Positions 8,812-17,670 of a DNA stretch of 64,000 nucleotides are shown piece by piece. Location: positions 50,183 through 114,182 of the forward strand of contig JAEWPX010000048.1 of the NCBI GenBank assembly GCA_023399375.1. Reading direction: 5' to 3'. A program made the position numbers and the translations under genes. This DNA comes from Pseudomonadota bacterium. GTDB lineage: Bacteria; Desulfobacterota; Desulfovibrionia; Desulfovibrionales; Desulfovibrionaceae. The notes below the pieces were generated by a model. That model did not search any database and had not been told where the DNA came from. It saw only the letters and a list, made by a program, of their open reading frames with translations. Numbering within the stretch: the stretch's first letter is position 1; every line of letters starts with the position of its first letter.

Positions 8812-9117
8812 CAACAAATCCTGCAGATTTATTACGGATGTCGTATCAGAATAGATTGGTGTTTCTTTTATGTCAATAATACCCAGAAAATACGCCGAAG
8901 CCTCCACGTCCGTGGCGGCGCAGGGACGCGGCGATGCGCGGCGCGTCCCCCGGGTTTCCGACCACCCGCCGTCTTTTGTTTTCCGATTGCAACAACACGC
9001 AGCATTCTGTAAAATTTGACATCCCAGTATCAATAATCTGGCAAACGTGCCGTCGTCGCGCGCGCATGACCCCTGTCGTTCGCCGCCCGCCGGCACATGC
9101 CCCGACCGGAGGAAGGC
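8812..9117. other. divergent promoter region, unrecognised gene / chemoreceptor 3
   Basis: This 306-bp region has two AT-rich patches, at about 8818-8885 and 8985-9040. The first probably carries the promoter of the leftward gene. The second carries the candidate sigma-28 promoter listed separately. No ORF is convincing. Confidence 0.4.
9010..9036 (+). promoter_or_regulatory. candidate sigma-28 promoter of chemoreceptor 3
   Basis: TAAAATTT at 9010-9017, an 11-nt spacer and ATCAATAA at 9029-9036 resemble the flagellar sigma-28 consensus TAAAGTTT-N11-GCCGATAA (7 of 8 and 5 of 8 positions). It lies about 80 nt upstream of the ATG. This class of promoter is usual for receptor genes, but the match is by eye. 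Confidence 0.4.
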
Positions 9118-11451
9118 ATGAAAAAAGCGAGCATCAATACGGTCCTCACCCTGCTTGTCGCCGTCCTGGTCCTTGCCGCCGTGCTCATTCTGGTCGGGTA
9201 CGTCTCCACCTCTTCCTACGAAATGGCCACCCGCCTCGAGGAGTCCTCATTGCGGCAATTGGCCACGGGCGCGAGCCGCACGCTAGAACTCTACCTCGAC
9301 GACGCGGCCGACGTGGCCAGGGCGCTGTCCACCCAGGAAGCGGTCGTGGAGGGGCTTGCCGGCGACAGCGGACGGCTGGCCGCGCGGTTTCGCAACTACA
9401 TCGAAAGCTACCAGCAATACTGGGCCATCTTCGCCTTCGACACCGCCGGCAAGATCGTGGCCGGCTACAACGCCAAGAAGGAGGACATGGCCGGAGGCAG
9501 CCGGGCCGACCGCGACTACGTCAAAGGCGTGCTCGGCGGCAAGGACATGGTGTTCACGGACAAGGTGCTTTCCGCCCGCAGCGGCGACATCCTCATCTTC
9601 GTGGTGGCCAAGGCCGTGCGCGACGCCTCGGGCAAGCTCCTCGGCGGCGTGGCCGTGTGTCCCAAGTGGAACGTCTACACCAAGGACTTCATCGATCCCC
9701 TGCGCTTCGGGGAGCGCGGCTACGCCTTCATGATCGACGCCGCGGGCACGGTCATCGCCCACGGCACGGACAAGAGCCTGCTGCTCAAAAACATGGCGGA
9801 CGTCGCGTTCATCAAGGAAGCCCTGACCCGCAAGGAAGGCACCCTGTCCTACGACTGGCAGGGCGAGCGCAAATACATGGCCCTGGCCCGGGTGCCGACC
9901 ACGGACTGGATCGTGTGCATGACGGCCTTCGAGGCCGACATGACGGCGCTCGCCCGCAGGCAGCGCACGATCGTGTTCGCGATCGGCGGCCTGGCCCTCG
10001 TCCTGGCCGTGGCCGGCATCGCCCTGGCCAACCGGGGCCTGGTGCTGCGCCCCCTGTCCCGCATGGCGGCCTATGCCTCCCGGATCGCCGAAGGCGACCT
10101 GCACGCCTCCCTCGACGGAACCTTCCGCTTCGAACTCGCCGCCCTGGCCGGCAACCTGCAGCGCATGGTCGGCGAACTCAAGGAACGCCTCGGCTTCGCC
10201 CAGGGCGTGCTGGACGGCATCCCCGCCCCCTGCGCCGTGGCCGGGCCGGACAGCCGCATCCTGTGGATCAACCACCAGGCCGTGGAACTCCTGGAACTGC
10301 GCGCCACGCCCGAATCCGCCAAGGGGCAGGACGCAGGAGCGCTTTTTTACGACGACCCCGGCCGGGAGACCCTGACGCACAAGACTGTCGCCGCGCGTCA
10401 GAGCCTGTCCCTGGACGTGGACTTCCCGACCCGCAGCGGCCGGCTGCTGCACCTGCACGTGAACACCACGCCGTTTTACGACATGGACGGCAGTCTCCTC
10501 GGCTGCCTGGTGTTCTGGAACGACCTGACCGGCATCACGGCCCAGAAAAACCGCATCGAGGCGCAAAACGCCCTCATCGCCGACGCCGCGAAAAAGGCCG
10601 CGGCCGTCTCCGACCGCATGGCCACGGCCTCCCGTGAGCTCTCCGCCCGGATCGACCAGGGCAACCAGGGAGCCCAGGAACAGAACAATCGCGTGCAGGA
10701 CACGGTCACGGCCGTGGAGGAAATGAACGCCACCATCCTCGAGGTGGCCAGAAACGCCGGCGACACCGCCCGGGGCGCGCACGAGGCCGGGGAAAAGGCC
10801 CGCGAAGGAGCCGAACTGGTGACGCAGGTCGTGGGTTCCGTCGGGTCCGTGCGCACAGCCGCGGACAGGCTCAAGGGCAACATGCGCGACCTGGGGCAGC
10901 AGGCGCAAAGCATCGGCGCGGTGCTCGGGGTCATCTCCGACATCGCCGACCAGACCAACCTGCTCGCCTTAAACGCCGCCATCGAGGCGGCGCGCGCCGG
11001 CGATGCCGGACGCGGTTTCGCCGTGGTCGCCGACGAGGTCAGAAAGCTCGCCGAAAAGACCATGCACGCGACCAAGGAAGTCGGCGACGCCATTTCCGGC
11101 ATCCAGCGCGGCACGGCCGCAACCGCGCAGATGATGGACGACGCCGCCGCGGCCGTGGACACGGCCACGGGACTGGCCGAGCGCTCGGGCGCGTCGCTTT
11201 CCGAGATCGTGAGCGTGGTCGAGGCGGCCGGAGACCAGGTCAGCGCCATCGCCACGGCGGCCGAGCAGCAGTCCGCCACGTCCGAGGAGATCAACCGCTC
11301 CATCGAAGCCATCAGCCGCATCGCCTCGGAAACGGCCGGGGCCATGGAAGAATCCGCCCGGGCCGTGAACGAATTGGCCGAACTGGCCCGCACCCTTGCC
11401 GCCCTGGTGGCCGACATCAAAGGCGGCGGCCAGGCCGCCCTGACCACCTAG
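9118..11451 (+). CDS. methyl-accepting chemotaxis protein, paralog 3 of 4
   Basis: A 777-aa receptor. The start at 9118 (MKKASINTVLTL) is preferred over an upstream in-frame ATG because GGAGGAAGG lies immediately before it. TM1 is at about 7-29, the dCache-type sensor at about 33-280, TM2 near 284-305, followed by HAMP-like, PAS (from FAQGVLDGIPAPCAVAGPD) and MCP signalling domains with the tip near residue 610. The sensor module (KIVAGYNAKKEDMAGGSRAD) is closest to that of paralog 4. It has no CheR pentapeptide. The gene is divergent from the unrecognised gene at 7912-8811. Confidence 0.93.
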   Translation: MKKASINTVLTLLVAVLVLAAVLILVGYVSTSSYEMATRLEESSLRQLATGASRTLELYLDDAADVARALSTQEAVVEGLAGDSGRLAARFRNYIESYQQYWAIFAFDTAGKIVAGYNAKKEDMAGGSRADRDYVKGVLGGKDMVFTDKVLSARSGDILIFVVAKAVRDASGKLLGGVAVCPKWNVYTKDFIDPLRFGERGYAFMIDAAGTVIAHGTDKSLLLKNMADVAFIKEALTRKEGTLSYDWQGERKYMALARVPTTDWIVCMTAFEADMTALARRQRTIVFAIGGLALVLAVAGIALANRGLVLRPLSRMAAYASRIAEGDLHASLDGTFRFELAALAGNLQRMVGELKERLGFAQGVLDGIPAPCAVAGPDSRILWINHQAVELLELRATPESAKGQDAGALFYDDPGRETLTHKTVAARQSLSLDVDFPTRSGRLLHLHVNTTPFYDMDGSLLGCLVFWNDLTGITAQKNRIEAQNALIADAAKKAAAVSDRMATASRELSARIDQGNQGAQEQNNRVQDTVTAVEEMNATILEVARNAGDTARGAHEAGEKAREGAELVTQVVGSVGSVRTAADRLKGNMRDLGQQAQSIGAVLGVISDIADQTNLLALNAAIEAARAGDAGRGFAVVADEVRKLAEKTMHATKEVGDAISGIQRGTAATAQMMDDAAAAVDTATGLAERSGASLSEIVSVVEAAGDQVSAIATAAEQQSATSEEINRSIEAISRIASETAGAMEESARAVNELAELARTLAALVADIKGGGQAALTT

Positions 11452-11457
11452 CGTCAC

Positions 11458-11503
11458 GTCCCCCGGCTCGCGCAGGCCCCTGCCCGGCGACGCGCCGGGG
11501 GAC
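11458..11503 (+). terminator. inverted repeat after chemoreceptor 3
   Basis: The 10-bp arms GTCCCCCGGC / GCCGGGGGAC start 6 nt after the stop and enclose a 26-nt loop that itself contains GC-rich pairing. No T-run follows. Its sequence differs from the hairpins behind paralogs 1 and 2. Confidence 0.4.
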
Positions 11504-11638
11504 ACGCTTGTCCCTTTCGTCACAAATCCGGCTTGCCTCTCTCCTTGTTCACGGCTATGGGGACTGCCGCATCGCCGCCGACGCGCCGGCCTGTCGCCGC
11601 GCCGCCGCGCACCCGGCGAGCCTTCCAAAGGAGTCCCC

Positions 11639-13975
11639 ATGCGCAAAGCCGGCATCAACGCGATCCTGGCCGTGGCCGTCACCCTGTCCATCCTGGCCGG
11701 CGTCGCCGTTCTCGTCGTCTACGTCTCCCATTCGTCCCAGGATATGGCCGATACGATACAGACGCAGGCCCTGTCCGAGCTGGCCCGCGCCACGGCCGAC
11801 AGCACGTCCACGTATCTGCGCGGCACGGCGCAGGTCGTCGATTCCCTGGCCGCCCAGGCCGCCATCAAGGAGGCCTTCGCCGGCTCCCCGGCGCGCGCGA
11901 AAGAGCGTCTGCAGTCTTACGCTCAGGAATTCAAGGACTATTTCTCCTTTTTCCTGTTCGACGCCAAAGGCAGGATCCTCGCCGGCGTCAATGCCGACGG
12001 CAAGGATCTCACCGGCGGCGACCGCGCGGACCGGGACTACGTCCAGGCCATCCTCGAAGGCAAGGACCTCGTGTTCAGCCGCTCGATCATGAAGGCCACG
12101 ACCGGCGACGCCCTCATCTACGTCGTGGCCAAGGCCGTGCGCGACGCGGACGGCAAGGTGGTCGGCGGCGTGGCCGCCTCGCCGCTCATAAGCGACTTCA
12201 CGGGGCACACCATCGACGCCGTCCGCTTCGGCAAGCGCGGCTACGCCTTCATGCTCGACAGCCAGGGCCGGCTCATCGCCCATGGCGGGGACAAGAACCT
12301 CATCCTCACCGACCTCTCCCGGGAATCCTTCGTGCAAAAGGCCCTGGAGGCGGGCTCCGGCACCTTCGCCTACGACTGGAAGGGCGAAGCCAAGGTCATG
12401 GCGGTCGCGCGGGTTCCCGCCACGGGCTGGCTCGTGTGCATGTCGTTTTACAGCGACGAGATGACCGCCCTGGCCCGGCAGCAGCGGTTGGCGCTTTCCG
12501 GCATCGGTCTGGCCGTGGTGGCCGTGGTCGCAGGCCTCATCACGCTCCTCAACCGCCGCCTGGTGCTGCGCCCGCTGCATTCCCTCGGCGCGTTCACCAG
12601 GCGCGTAGCAGGGGGAGACCTGAGCGCCACCCTCGACGGGACGTTTCGGGCGGAACTCGGCGCGTTCGCCGACGCCCTGCGGCACATGGTGGGGCAGCTC
12701 AAGACGCGGCTCGGCTTCGCCCAGGGCGTGCTCGACGGCATCCCCACCCCCTGCGGCATCGTCGGCCCGGACTACGCCATGACCTGGGCCAACCCCCACA
12801 TTTGCCGCCTGCTGGAAAAACCCGGCGCGCCGGAATCCTACGTCGGCACGCGCTCGGGCGCGTTCTACTACGATGACGCCCAGCGCGAGACCCTCTCGGA
12901 CCAGGCCATCCGGGAACGCCGGCCCCTGGAAAAGGAGTTCGACTACCGGACGCCTTCGGGCAAGGACCTGCATATCGCCGTGCGCACGACTCCGTTTTTC
13001 GACCTCGACGGCAACATGCTCGGCTCCATTTCCTTCTGGCTGGACCTCACGGAAATCCACGAGCAGAAAAGCCGCATCGAGGCGCAAAACGCGGTCATCG
13101 CGCAAACCGCGGCCAAGGCGCTCGTCGTGGCCGACCGCATGGCCGCTGCCTCCCAGGAACTTTCGGCGCAGATCGAGCAGTCGAGCCAGGGGGCCAGGGA
13201 ACAGAACCACCGCGTCCAGGATACGGTCACGGCCGTGGAAGAGATGAACGCCACCATCCTCGAAGTGGCGCGAAACGCCGGCGACACCGCGCGGGACGCG
13301 CAGGATGCCGGGGACAAGGCCCGCGAAGGGGCCGAACTGGTGACGCGGGTCGTGGGTTCCGTGGGGACCGTTCGCGACGCCTCGGCCAGGCTTAGGGACA
13401 ACATGCGCGACCTGGGGCGGCAGGCGCAGGGCATCGGCACGGTGCTCGGGGTCATCTCCGACATCGCCGACCAGACGAACCTGCTCGCGCTCAATGCCGC
13501 CATCGAGGCGGCGCGCGCCGGTGAAGCCGGGCGCGGCTTCGCGGTCGTGGCCGACGAAGTGCGCAAGCTCGCCGAAAAGACCATGCTCGCGACCAAGGAG
13601 GTCGGCGACGCCATCTCAGGCATCCAGCAGGGCACGGTCGAAACCGGGCAGATGGTGGAGGCCGCGGCCGCGGCCGTGGACGAAGCCACGAGCCTGGCCG
13701 AACGTTCGGGCGCGGCGCTTTCCGAGATCGTGAGCGTCGTCGAGACCGCCGGCGACCAGGTGCGGGCCATCGCCACGGCGGCCGAGCAGCAGTCCGCCAC
13801 CTCGGAAGAGATCAACCGCTCGGTCGAGGCGATAAGCGGCATCGCCTCGGAAACGGCCGACGCCATGACGCAGTCCGCGGACGCCGTGGCAGACGTGGCC
13901 CGCCAGGCCCAGGAACTGCACGGTCTCATGCGCGAGCTCGACCAGGGCGGCGGGGACCGGCGCGCCCTGGCGTAG
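11639..13975 (+). CDS. methyl-accepting chemotaxis protein, paralog 4 of 4
   Basis: A 778-aa receptor, with AAAGGAG before the ATG. The order is TM1 (7-29), dCache-type sensor (about 33-280), TM2, HAMP-like linker, PAS (FAQGVLDGIPTPCGIVGPD) and MCP signalling domain with the tip DQTNLLALNAAIEAARAGE. The sensor matches paralog 3 in outline while the PAS matches paralog 2. The extreme C-terminus (ELDQGGGDRRALA) is diverged from the AAL-type ends of the others. It closes the receptor array, and purD follows 180 nt later. Confidence 0.93.
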   Translation: MRKAGINAILAVAVTLSILAGVAVLVVYVSHSSQDMADTIQTQALSELARATADSTSTYLRGTAQVVDSLAAQAAIKEAFAGSPARAKERLQSYAQEFKDYFSFFLFDAKGRILAGVNADGKDLTGGDRADRDYVQAILEGKDLVFSRSIMKATTGDALIYVVAKAVRDADGKVVGGVAASPLISDFTGHTIDAVRFGKRGYAFMLDSQGRLIAHGGDKNLILTDLSRESFVQKALEAGSGTFAYDWKGEAKVMAVARVPATGWLVCMSFYSDEMTALARQQRLALSGIGLAVVAVVAGLITLLNRRLVLRPLHSLGAFTRRVAGGDLSATLDGTFRAELGAFADALRHMVGQLKTRLGFAQGVLDGIPTPCGIVGPDYAMTWANPHICRLLEKPGAPESYVGTRSGAFYYDDAQRETLSDQAIRERRPLEKEFDYRTPSGKDLHIAVRTTPFFDLDGNMLGSISFWLDLTEIHEQKSRIEAQNAVIAQTAAKALVVADRMAAASQELSAQIEQSSQGAREQNHRVQDTVTAVEEMNATILEVARNAGDTARDAQDAGDKAREGAELVTRVVGSVGTVRDASARLRDNMRDLGRQAQGIGTVLGVISDIADQTNLLALNAAIEAARAGEAGRGFAVVADEVRKLAEKTMLATKEVGDAISGIQQGTVETGQMVEAAAAAVDEATSLAERSGAALSEIVSVVETAGDQVRAIATAAEQQSATSEEINRSVEAISGIASETADAMTQSADAVADVARQAQELHGLMRELDQGGGDRRALA

Positions 13976-14155
13976 CCCGGCGCGTTTGCCTTTCGACGGT
14001 ATTCCCGTTATCTTTCATTGCTTCGGTCATCGCGGCCGAGGCAGCGGAAATGCTCCTTATTTCCCCTTTCGGGGGACGGCGCAGACGGCACGGACAGGGC
14101 CACGCCCCGCTGCCGCCGACGTCCGTCGCCCCGTGACTCCAAGGAGAGAAACCTC

Positions 14156-15436
14156 ATGCGCATACTCGTGGTCGGCTCGGGCGGGCGGGAGCACGCCCTG
14201 GCCCGTACGCTCGTCAAAAGCCCCGACGTGTCGGCGGTGCTCGCCGCGCCCGGAAACGGCGGCACGGCGGGCGTGGGCGAAAACGTCCCCGTCGCCGACA
14301 GCGACGTCCCCGGGCTCGTGGCCCTGGCCAAGGACCGCGGCATCGACCTCGTCGTGGCCGGCCCCGAAGCGCCGCTCGTGGCCGGCATCCGCGACGCCAT
14401 GGAAACGGCCGGCATCCCCTGCTTCGGCCCCGACGCCTACGCCGCCGGCCTCGAGGGCAGCAAGGCCTTCGCCAAGGACGTCATGGCCGCGGCCGGCGTG
14501 CCCACGGCCGCCTACGCGACCTTCACCGACGCCGCGTCGGCCCGGGCCTACGTGGAAAAGGTCGGCGCGCCCGTGGTGGTCAAGGCCGACGGCCTGGCCG
14601 CCGGCAAGGGCGTGACCGTGGCCGCGACCAAGGAAGAGGCGCTGGCCGCCGTGGACGAGTCCCTGGTCGCGGGCGCGTTCGGCAAGGCCGGGGCCAAGGT
14701 CGTGGTGGAAGAGGCGCTTGTCGGCGAGGAGGCTTCGTTCCTGGCCTTTTGTGACGGCGCGACCTCCGTGGCCATGACCGCCTGCCAGGACCACAAAGCC
14801 GTCTACGACGGCGACACCGGCCCCAACACCGGCGGCATGGGCGCGTACTGCCCGGCCCCGGTCCTGCCCCCGTCGCGCTACGAGGAGACCAAGGCCCTGG
14901 TCATCGACCCGATCCTGCGCGAAATGGAGAAGCGTGGCCACCCGTTCACGGGCATCCTCTACGCCGGGCTCATGATGACCGCGTCCGGCCCCAAAGTCCT
15001 CGAATACAACGTGCGCTTCGGCGACCCGGAATGCCAGCCGTTGCTGGCGCGCCTGGCAAGCGACCTGCCGGCCATCCTTTTCGCCTGCCGGGCCGGGACG
15101 CTCACTGCGGATCTCGTGCGCTGGTCCGCGAAAAGCGCGCTGTGCGTGGTCATGGCCGCGCCCGGCTATCCGGGCAGCTATCCCAAGGGCATGGAGATCA
15201 CGGGCATCGCGGCGGCCGAGGCCGACCCGGCGGTGACGGTCTACCAGGCCGGCACGCGCCGCGACGGAGAGCGCATCGTCACCTCGGGCGGGCGGGTGCT
15301 CGGGGTCACGGCCCTTTGCGACACCCTGGCCGCGGCCAAGGCGACCGCCTACGAGGCGTGCGCGAAAATCCGTTTCGACGGCGCGTTTTACCGTCGCGAC
15401 ATCGGCGACAAAGGACTCAAGCGGGAGGGCAAATAG
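14156..15436 (+). CDS. purD: phosphoribosylamine-glycine ligase
   Basis: Catalyses ATP-dependent joining of phosphoribosylamine and glycine to GAR in purine synthesis, in the cytoplasm. The 426-aa length is usual. The N-terminal signature RILVVGSGGREHAL is followed by the ATP-grasp core, with KADGLAAGKGV near residue 143, the metal-site stretch NTGGMGAYCPAP near 223 and YNVRFGDPECQ near 283. AAGGAG lies 8 nt before the start. The stop codon is directly followed by the purE start, so the two are co-translated. Confidence 0.97.
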   Translation: MRILVVGSGGREHALARTLVKSPDVSAVLAAPGNGGTAGVGENVPVADSDVPGLVALAKDRGIDLVVAGPEAPLVAGIRDAMETAGIPCFGPDAYAAGLEGSKAFAKDVMAAAGVPTAAYATFTDAASARAYVEKVGAPVVVKADGLAAGKGVTVAATKEEALAAVDESLVAGAFGKAGAKVVVEEALVGEEASFLAFCDGATSVAMTACQDHKAVYDGDTGPNTGGMGAYCPAPVLPPSRYEETKALVIDPILREMEKRGHPFTGILYAGLMMTASGPKVLEYNVRFGDPECQPLLARLASDLPAILFACRAGTLTADLVRWSAKSALCVVMAAPGYPGSYPKGMEITGIAAAEADPAVTVYQAGTRRDGERIVTSGGRVLGVTALCDTLAAAKATAYEACAKIRFDGAFYRRDIGDKGLKREGK

Positions 15437-15931
15437 ATGCGTGTTGCCATTTTCATCGGTTCACTCTCGGACGAAGAGAAGATGCGCCCCTGTTCCAAGG
15501 TGCTCGATTCGCTGGGCATCGACCACATGTTCACCGTCACCTCGGCCCACCGCACCCTGGAGCGCACGGAGCGGCTGCTGCGCGAATGCGAAGCCGCCGG
15601 CTGCCAGGTGTTCATCTGCGCCGCGGGACTCGCCGCGCACCTGGCCGGGGCCGTGGCCGCGCGGACGGTGAAGCCGGTCATCGGCGTGCCCCTGTCGTCC
15701 TCGGGCTCGGCGCTCGGCGGCATGGACGCCATGCTGTCCACGGTCCAGATGCCGCCCGGCTACCCCGTGGCCACGGTGGCCCTGGACGGGGCCGGCGCCA
15801 AAAACGCCGCCTGGCTCGCCGCGTCCATCCTGGCGCTGGGAGACCCGGATCTGACGGGCCGCATCGCCGCCGCCCGCCAGGGCTTCATCAAGGACGTGGA
15901 AACGGCCGCCGCCAAGCTCGGCAAGGGCTAA
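15437..15931 (+). CDS. purE: 5-(carboxyamino)imidazole ribonucleotide mutase / AIR carboxylase
   Basis: A 164-aa PurE that forms CAIR in purine synthesis. The nucleotide-binding GSLSDEEKM at 8-16 and the catalytic-His segment TSAHRT near residue 35 are visible, as is the S-rich loop PLSSSGSALGGMDA. It follows purD with no gap. The first loop reads GSLSDEEKM rather than the familiar GSxSD(W/L)xxM, so the class (N5-CAIR mutase or direct AIR carboxylase) is not settled, and no purK is seen nearby. A strong terminator ends the operon. Confidence 0.93.
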   Translation: MRVAIFIGSLSDEEKMRPCSKVLDSLGIDHMFTVTSAHRTLERTERLLRECEAAGCQVFICAAGLAAHLAGAVAARTVKPVIGVPLSSSGSALGGMDAMLSTVQMPPGYPVATVALDGAGAKNAAWLAASILALGDPDLTGRIAAARQGFIKDVETAAAKLGKG

Positions 15932-15950
15932 CCGGCCGGAGCAGACCATA

Positions 15951-15986
15951 AAAAAAGCCCGGATGCGGCGCATCCGGGCTTTTTTT
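15951..15986. terminator. bidirectional intrinsic terminator
   Basis: The 10-bp arms GCCCGGATGC / GCATCCGGGC close a 3-nt loop, with A6 on the left and T7 on the right. It therefore works for purDE on the plus strand and for the mucR-like gene on the minus strand. Confidence 0.95.
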
Positions 15987-16004
15987 ATTGCGCAGGCGCT
16001 GCGG

Positions 16005-16418
16005 CTACGCCACGGCGGCCTTGACGCGTTTTTCCCAGAGCTTCATTTCCTTCATCTTCTTGCGACGCTCCCGCTGCAATTCCTTGCACACGAGCGGCAT
16101 GCCCTTGGGGTATCCCCACTTCTCCCGGTAGGCGTCCGGGGTCAGACCGAACTTGCCCAAATGCTTTTTGGTGAGGATCTTGAAGGACTTGCCCGACTCG
16201 AGGCAGATGATGCTGCGTTCGCGCACGGCCTTTTTCGGATCCACGGCCGGCGTCTGGACATCCTGCTCGGCGGCGTCCTCGGCCACGCCCGCGCCTTGCA
16301 GGCTGCGGATGCTCTCCGAAAGACGACGCACCATGGAACTGATCTCTTCCTCGGTCATGTTCCGGACACTGGCCTGGGCTTTGACGATCTCCAAGGCCTC
16401 CTTCAAACAATCATCCAT
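16005..16418 (-). CDS. MucR/Ros-family transcriptional regulator
   Basis: A 137-aa DNA-binding protein. Residues 1-40 form an acidic helix, residues 41-65 a linker, and residues 68-130 the MucR core (RERSIICLESGKSFKILTKK then HLGKFGLTPDAYREKWGYP), followed by a basic tail. The usual second zinc Cys of Ros proteins is Ser here (C72-LES), as in zinc-less MucR proteins, so metal binding is doubtful. AAGGAG precedes the ATG. A 14-bp palindrome lies just upstream of the ribosome site and may be its own operator. MucR-family proteins often control surface polysaccharide and motility genes; the targets here are unknown. Confidence 0.85.
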   Translation of the reverse strand: MDDCLKEALEIVKAQASVRNMTEEEISSMVRRLSESIRSLQGAGVAEDAAEQDVQTPAVDPKKAVRERSIICLESGKSFKILTKKHLGKFGLTPDAYREKWGYPKGMPLVCKELQRERRKKMKEMKLWEKRVKAAVA

Positions 16419-16750
16419 GGATACTCCTTCATCGCACATGCGATACGACAAGGGCCATGCCGTTTCCGGCAGGCCGGTATTCCTTATTTTCGAACGGGCA
16501 CGCATCCCAGGCCGCCGCGCGGGGTTTTTCCGCAGCGGCCGCGGACAAGCCGTAGCGGTGTCCGGCGGACCGTCTGCATACCGCCCCAGCGCAACCGGCC
16601 CCGCTCCGCCTTCCCCGGACCGGGACCGGGAAAAACGGCGGCGGGGAAGGTCCGAGGGCAGGCAGACCATCCCCGCGCCGCACCCCCTCCGTGCCAACGG
16701 AAGGGAAATCGCTTCCCGCGCCGTTTCCGCTTGAGGGCCGTAAGGCCGCG
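16419..16750. other. intergenic region upstream of the mucR-like gene
   Basis: This 332-bp region carries the palindrome at 16431-16444 near the mucR-like start. At its far end is a stem CCTTCCCC (16609-16616) / GGGGAAGG (16643-16650) downstream of the EAL gene, which may end that transcript. No further gene is supported. Confidence 0.4.
16431..16444. promoter_or_regulatory. palindromic operator candidate of the mucR-like gene
   Basis: ATCGCA-CA-TGCGAT is a perfect 6+2+6 palindrome ending 13 nt before the mucR-like start codon, next to its ribosome-binding site. Its position would suit autorepression. Confidence 0.4.
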
Positions 16751-17479
16751 CTATCCGTCCGCCAGCCGGTGGACGGCGGCGGAAGCCGTCTTTGCGGCCT
16801 CCCTGCGCCACGCGCCCTGGACATAGCGCACGCCCAGGCGCTTGTAGGCCGGACGCTCGCTTTCGGCACCGGCGTCCTCCACGGCCACGTCCATGAGCAG
16901 GTTGCCGGCAAACGCCAGCACCTCCTCCAAGGCCTGGTGACGCCTGTCCATGTCCCAGTGCCAGGGCATGCGCCCGGGGGAAACGCGCAGGATATCGGCC
17001 GGCAGCAATTCCATGAACCGCGCCGGCGGCGTATCCAGGTCGAAATTGTCGAGTAGGATGCGCGCCCCTGCCCGCTTGCAGGCCACGAGCAGCTCCAGGG
17101 AATGCGCGGGCTGCGCGAAGAGCTCGCCCACGTCGAACATGAGGATGGCCCGCGCCGGAGCCACGCCGTAGGTTTCGCGGATGCGCTGCGGCAGCAGGTC
17201 GAGCCGTGCGCGCACCAGGGAGGCTGCGCCGTCGCTCGCCTTGCGGGCGAGCATCGCGCGCGCGTCCTCGCAACGCTCCAACATCGCGGCATGCCGCTGG
17301 GCAGGAGCCGTCGCATCGACCTCGCGCGCGGGCGCGGTTTCGATGCCTGCCACGGCCCCCGACCGTATTTCGACCAGGGGGCGGAAATAGACCTCGCCCC
17401 GGAACCGGGACGTTATTGCCGCATCGGGCCCCTCGAGCCGCGCGGCCGGATAGGGCCATTGGAAAAGCGTGTGCGCCAT
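16751..17479 (-). CDS. degenerate EAL-domain protein
   Basis: A 242-aa protein related to c-di-GMP phosphodiesterase EAL domains of the YuxH type. The start at 17479 has GAAGGA upstream. The N-terminal strand YFRPLVEIRSGAVAGIETAP (residues 31-50) corresponds to the EAL motif but reads ETA. ILLDNFDLDTPPARFMELLP near residues 142-161 is the DDFG region, reduced to DNFD. The metal-binding Asp pair and other catalytic residues are not intact, so hydrolysis is unlikely and a binding or scaffold role is more plausible. No GGDEF, HDOD or membrane segment is present. It precedes the mucR-like gene on the same strand, 332 nt away. Confidence 0.7.
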   Translation of the reverse strand: MAHTLFQWPYPAARLEGPDAAITSRFRGEVYFRPLVEIRSGAVAGIETAPAREVDATAPAQRHAAMLERCEDARAMLARKASDGAASLVRARLDLLPQRIRETYGVAPARAILMFDVGELFAQPAHSLELLVACKRAGARILLDNFDLDTPPARFMELLPADILRVSPGRMPWHWDMDRRHQALEEVLAFAGNLLMDVAVEDAGAESERPAYKRLGVRYVQGAWRREAAKTASAAVHRLADG

Positions 17480-17644
17480 GAGCGTCCTTCGCGAGTTTTG
17501 CTGGGACACTCTTCCAAGAATCGCTCCAACAATGAATCTTTGTTTATACAGTATGTTACAAAGCAAACCTAGTCCTAAATCCGGGACTTTCGGATGCTTT
17601 CTCTCTTTTTGTCTTCTTTCCAGGACAAAAAATTCCACCAAACC

Positions 17645-17666
17645 GTGTAAGGGAATTCCCTTACAC
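17645..17666. promoter_or_regulatory. perfect 22-bp palindrome
   Basis: The arms GTGTAAGGGAA / TTCCCTTACAC have no spacer. It lies 4 nt beyond the stop of the 52-aa gene and about 165 nt upstream of the EAL start, in an AT-richer patch. On the minus strand a T6 run follows about 13 nt later, so it may act as a terminator of the small gene; its symmetry also suits a dimeric repressor. Confidence 0.5.
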
Positions 17667-17670
17667 GACG

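Noticed and set aside
2700..13975. c-type haem binding in the chemoreceptors, as in DcrA
   Set aside because: No CxxCH motif occurs in any of the four proteins.
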